Below, one piece after another: positions 62,692 to 64,000 of a DNA stretch of 64,000 bases. The notes under the pieces are model-generated. The model saw only the letters and a list, made by a program, of their open reading frames with translations. It had not been told where the DNA came from and searched no databases. The stretch's first letter is position 1. Each line of letters starts with the position of its first letter. Source of the DNA: Metridium senile (Eukaryota; Cnidaria; Anthozoa; Actiniaria; Metridiidae); the NCBI GenBank assembly GCA_949775045.1, contig OX459102.1, positions 12,928,370-12,992,369 of the forward strand, in the 5' to 3' direction. The position numbers and the translations under genes are program-made.

Positions 62692-64000
62692 TTATGTACA
62701 GATGTTACATGAGTATATAAATTTATAATATTCGGGGGGGGGGGGGGGGGGGGGGGCAATATTTTTATACACGTCGTGCATCAGCACTGAGATAGTATGG
62801 AAGTAAAACATATCTAGTGGGAGGATATCAGAAGCCACAAATAAAGGGATTGCGTGTTCACGGTTTGTAGCAAAGTGCATAAGTCTTAGGGCGCGTTTTT
62901 GAAGAATCAAGATTTTATTTAGGTTTGATTTAGTAGTTTGGCCCCATACAGATAGCCCATAAGAGATATATGGATGGACTAAGGATTGATAAATAGTGCG
63001 TAGGGTTGAATATGGAACATAATGCCGCAATCTAGAGATAATGCCGATGGTTTTACTTATTTTCAAAGTTATGTAATTTATATGGTAGTTCCAAGATAAG
63101 TTTCTATCAATTACGAGACCTAGGTATTTAACGTAGTCTTTCTTCTCCAGAGGTGTCAGTTTCCGGGTATTGGTATCAAGTACATTTATAATTGGATTAA
63201 AGTCACACTTTTTTTGGTATGGAGGAAAAATAATATAATTTGATTTCTTAATATTTAATGTTAATTTGTTAGCTAGCAGCCAGTCGCAAATATTAGCTAG
63301 TTCCTTATTTACAGTTCTTTCGAGAGATCGCAAGTTTGTATCTGAATATAGTAGGTTTGTATCGTCTGCAAATAGGAAGAAGCGGAATTTATCACTGGAA
63401 TTTTGGATGTCATTTATATAAAGTAGAAAAAGTAAAGGTCCTAGGACAGATCCTTGTGGTACACCGTATAGTGTTAGTTCTTTATCAGATATACTTGATT
63501 TAATTTGGGTTGTTTGCTTTCTCTCAAATAAATAGGAGGCAAACCAATTATTAGTTATCCCTCGAACTCCATAATGTTCTAGTTTAGATAGTAATATTTT
63601 GTGATTGACTGTATCAAAAGCTTTTTGAAGATCAATAAATATCCCGCAGGAGAACATTTTTTTATCCATATTCACTTGGATTTCACTTATCAAATCTAGT
63701 AATGCGTGTTGTGTTGAATGCTTTTCGCGAAATCCATACTGTGAAGGGTGGAGGTTATTATTTAACTCTATGTAATTTTTAAGTCGGTTGTAAACTATTT
63801 TCTCAAAAATACGATTTATGTTAGAGAGTAGAGAAATTGGGCGATAATTTCCAGGGTCTTCTTCATCTCCGTCTTTATAGATGGGAACAATCTTAGAATA
63901 TTTTAACTTAGAAGGATATATTGCAGTCTTTATTGATAGGTTCATTATATCTGCAAGTGGCTTTGATAAAATCGATTTTGCACATTTAAATATATCTCGA
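62692..64000 (-). CDS. Non-LTR retrotransposon reverse transcriptase (CR1/jockey-like), partial and frameshifted
   Basis: The frame is open from the window edge to 62692 and carries the RT blocks in order: KIVPIYKDGD, NYRPISLLS, FEKIVYNRL, QYGFREKHST, FIDLQKAFDTVNH, GVPQGSVLGPLLFLLYINDI, the catalytic FADDTNLL, and the thumb region with YLGLVIDRNLSWNYHI. A C-terminal YGLSVWGQT region follows. The N-terminal endonuclease would lie beyond 64000. A run of 23 G (62734-62756) turns the frame into poly-Pro; sequence just 3' of it in another frame (about 62735 down to 62598) reads like the natural end of such ORFs, so the element is frameshifted or the homopolymer length is wrong in the assembly. 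Recognition is by motifs; the clade was not tested. Confidence 0.92.
   Translation of the reverse strand, partial: RDIFKCAKSILSKPLADIMNLSIKTAIYPSKLKYSKIVPIYKDGDEEDPGNYRPISLLSNINRIFEKIVYNRLKNYIELNNNLHPSQYGFREKHSTQHALLDLISEIQVNMDKKMFSCGIFIDLQKAFDTVNHKILLSKLEHYGVRGITNNWFASYLFERKQTTQIKSSISDKELTLYGVPQGSVLGPLLFLLYINDIQNSSDKFRFFLFADDTNLLYSDTNLRSLERTVNKELANICDWLLANKLTLNIKKSNYIIFPPYQKKCDFNPIINVLDTNTRKLTPLEKKDYVKYLGLVIDRNLSWNYHINYITLKISKTIGIISRLRHYVPYSTLRTIYQSLVHPYISYGLSVWGQTTKSNLNKILILQKRALRLMHFATNREHAIPLFVASDILPLDMFYFHTISVLMHDVYKNIAPPPPPPPEYYKFIYSCNICT

Overview
This is a eukaryotic (metazoan) window: AT-rich, split genes with GT-AG introns, and a dense load of palindromic DNA elements, microsatellites and non-LTR retrotransposon debris. 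A neural-type Ig/FN3 adhesion gene, a CR1/jockey-like LINE, a Crypton-type remnant and GGGGCGGATC-type TIR elements fit a cnidarian, probably an anthozoan (inference from gene and repeat style; no search was run).

Layout. (1) 1-10092: no complete gene; tandem repeats, two TIR elements, an ATTTT-rich tract and two weak candidate exons (3254-3298, 4317-4486). (2) 10119-21510, + strand: an 18-exon gene whose exons join in one frame to 1152 residues: signal peptide, six Ig domains, five FN3 domains and a GPI-anchor signal. It is an L1/contactin-family adhesion molecule, and its introns are full of microsatellites. (3) 21511-30075: a 3' minisatellite, a tRNA-like sequence, several palindromic elements including a 100-bp perfect palindrome, and a 1.27-kb TIR element with a small ORF. 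(4) 30076-37903, + strand: an 8-exon gene for a 562-residue single-pass receptor with a cysteine-containing ectodomain I do not recognise and a long tyrosine-rich tail ending in a canonically spaced ITAM. (5) 37904-42287: palindromic elements, among them a 1.9-kb inverted repeat bounded by TTAA. (6) 56204-42288, - strand: a 9-exon gene for a 626-residue receptor, paralogous to the previous one: same intron-phase series, similar ectodomain cysteine patterns, and a tail with six YNVL motifs, three of them in a 46-residue tandem repeat. The two genes are tail-to-tail. (7) 54170-54451: an ORF resembling the N-terminal part of Crypton/KIAA1958-like proteins. (8) 56205-62000: nested TIR elements and a decayed copy of the last exon and 3' flank of the + strand receptor (about 60085-61897). 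(9) 62692-64000, - strand: a LINE reverse transcriptase running off the window.

Main result. The receptor pair plus the pseudogene fragment looks like a small cluster of ITAM-type receptors with a novel ectodomain, candidates for recognition or immune signalling. The ITAM reading rests on spacing and sequence alone; function is inference. All exon models were built by hand from splice sites and phase and have no transcript support here.
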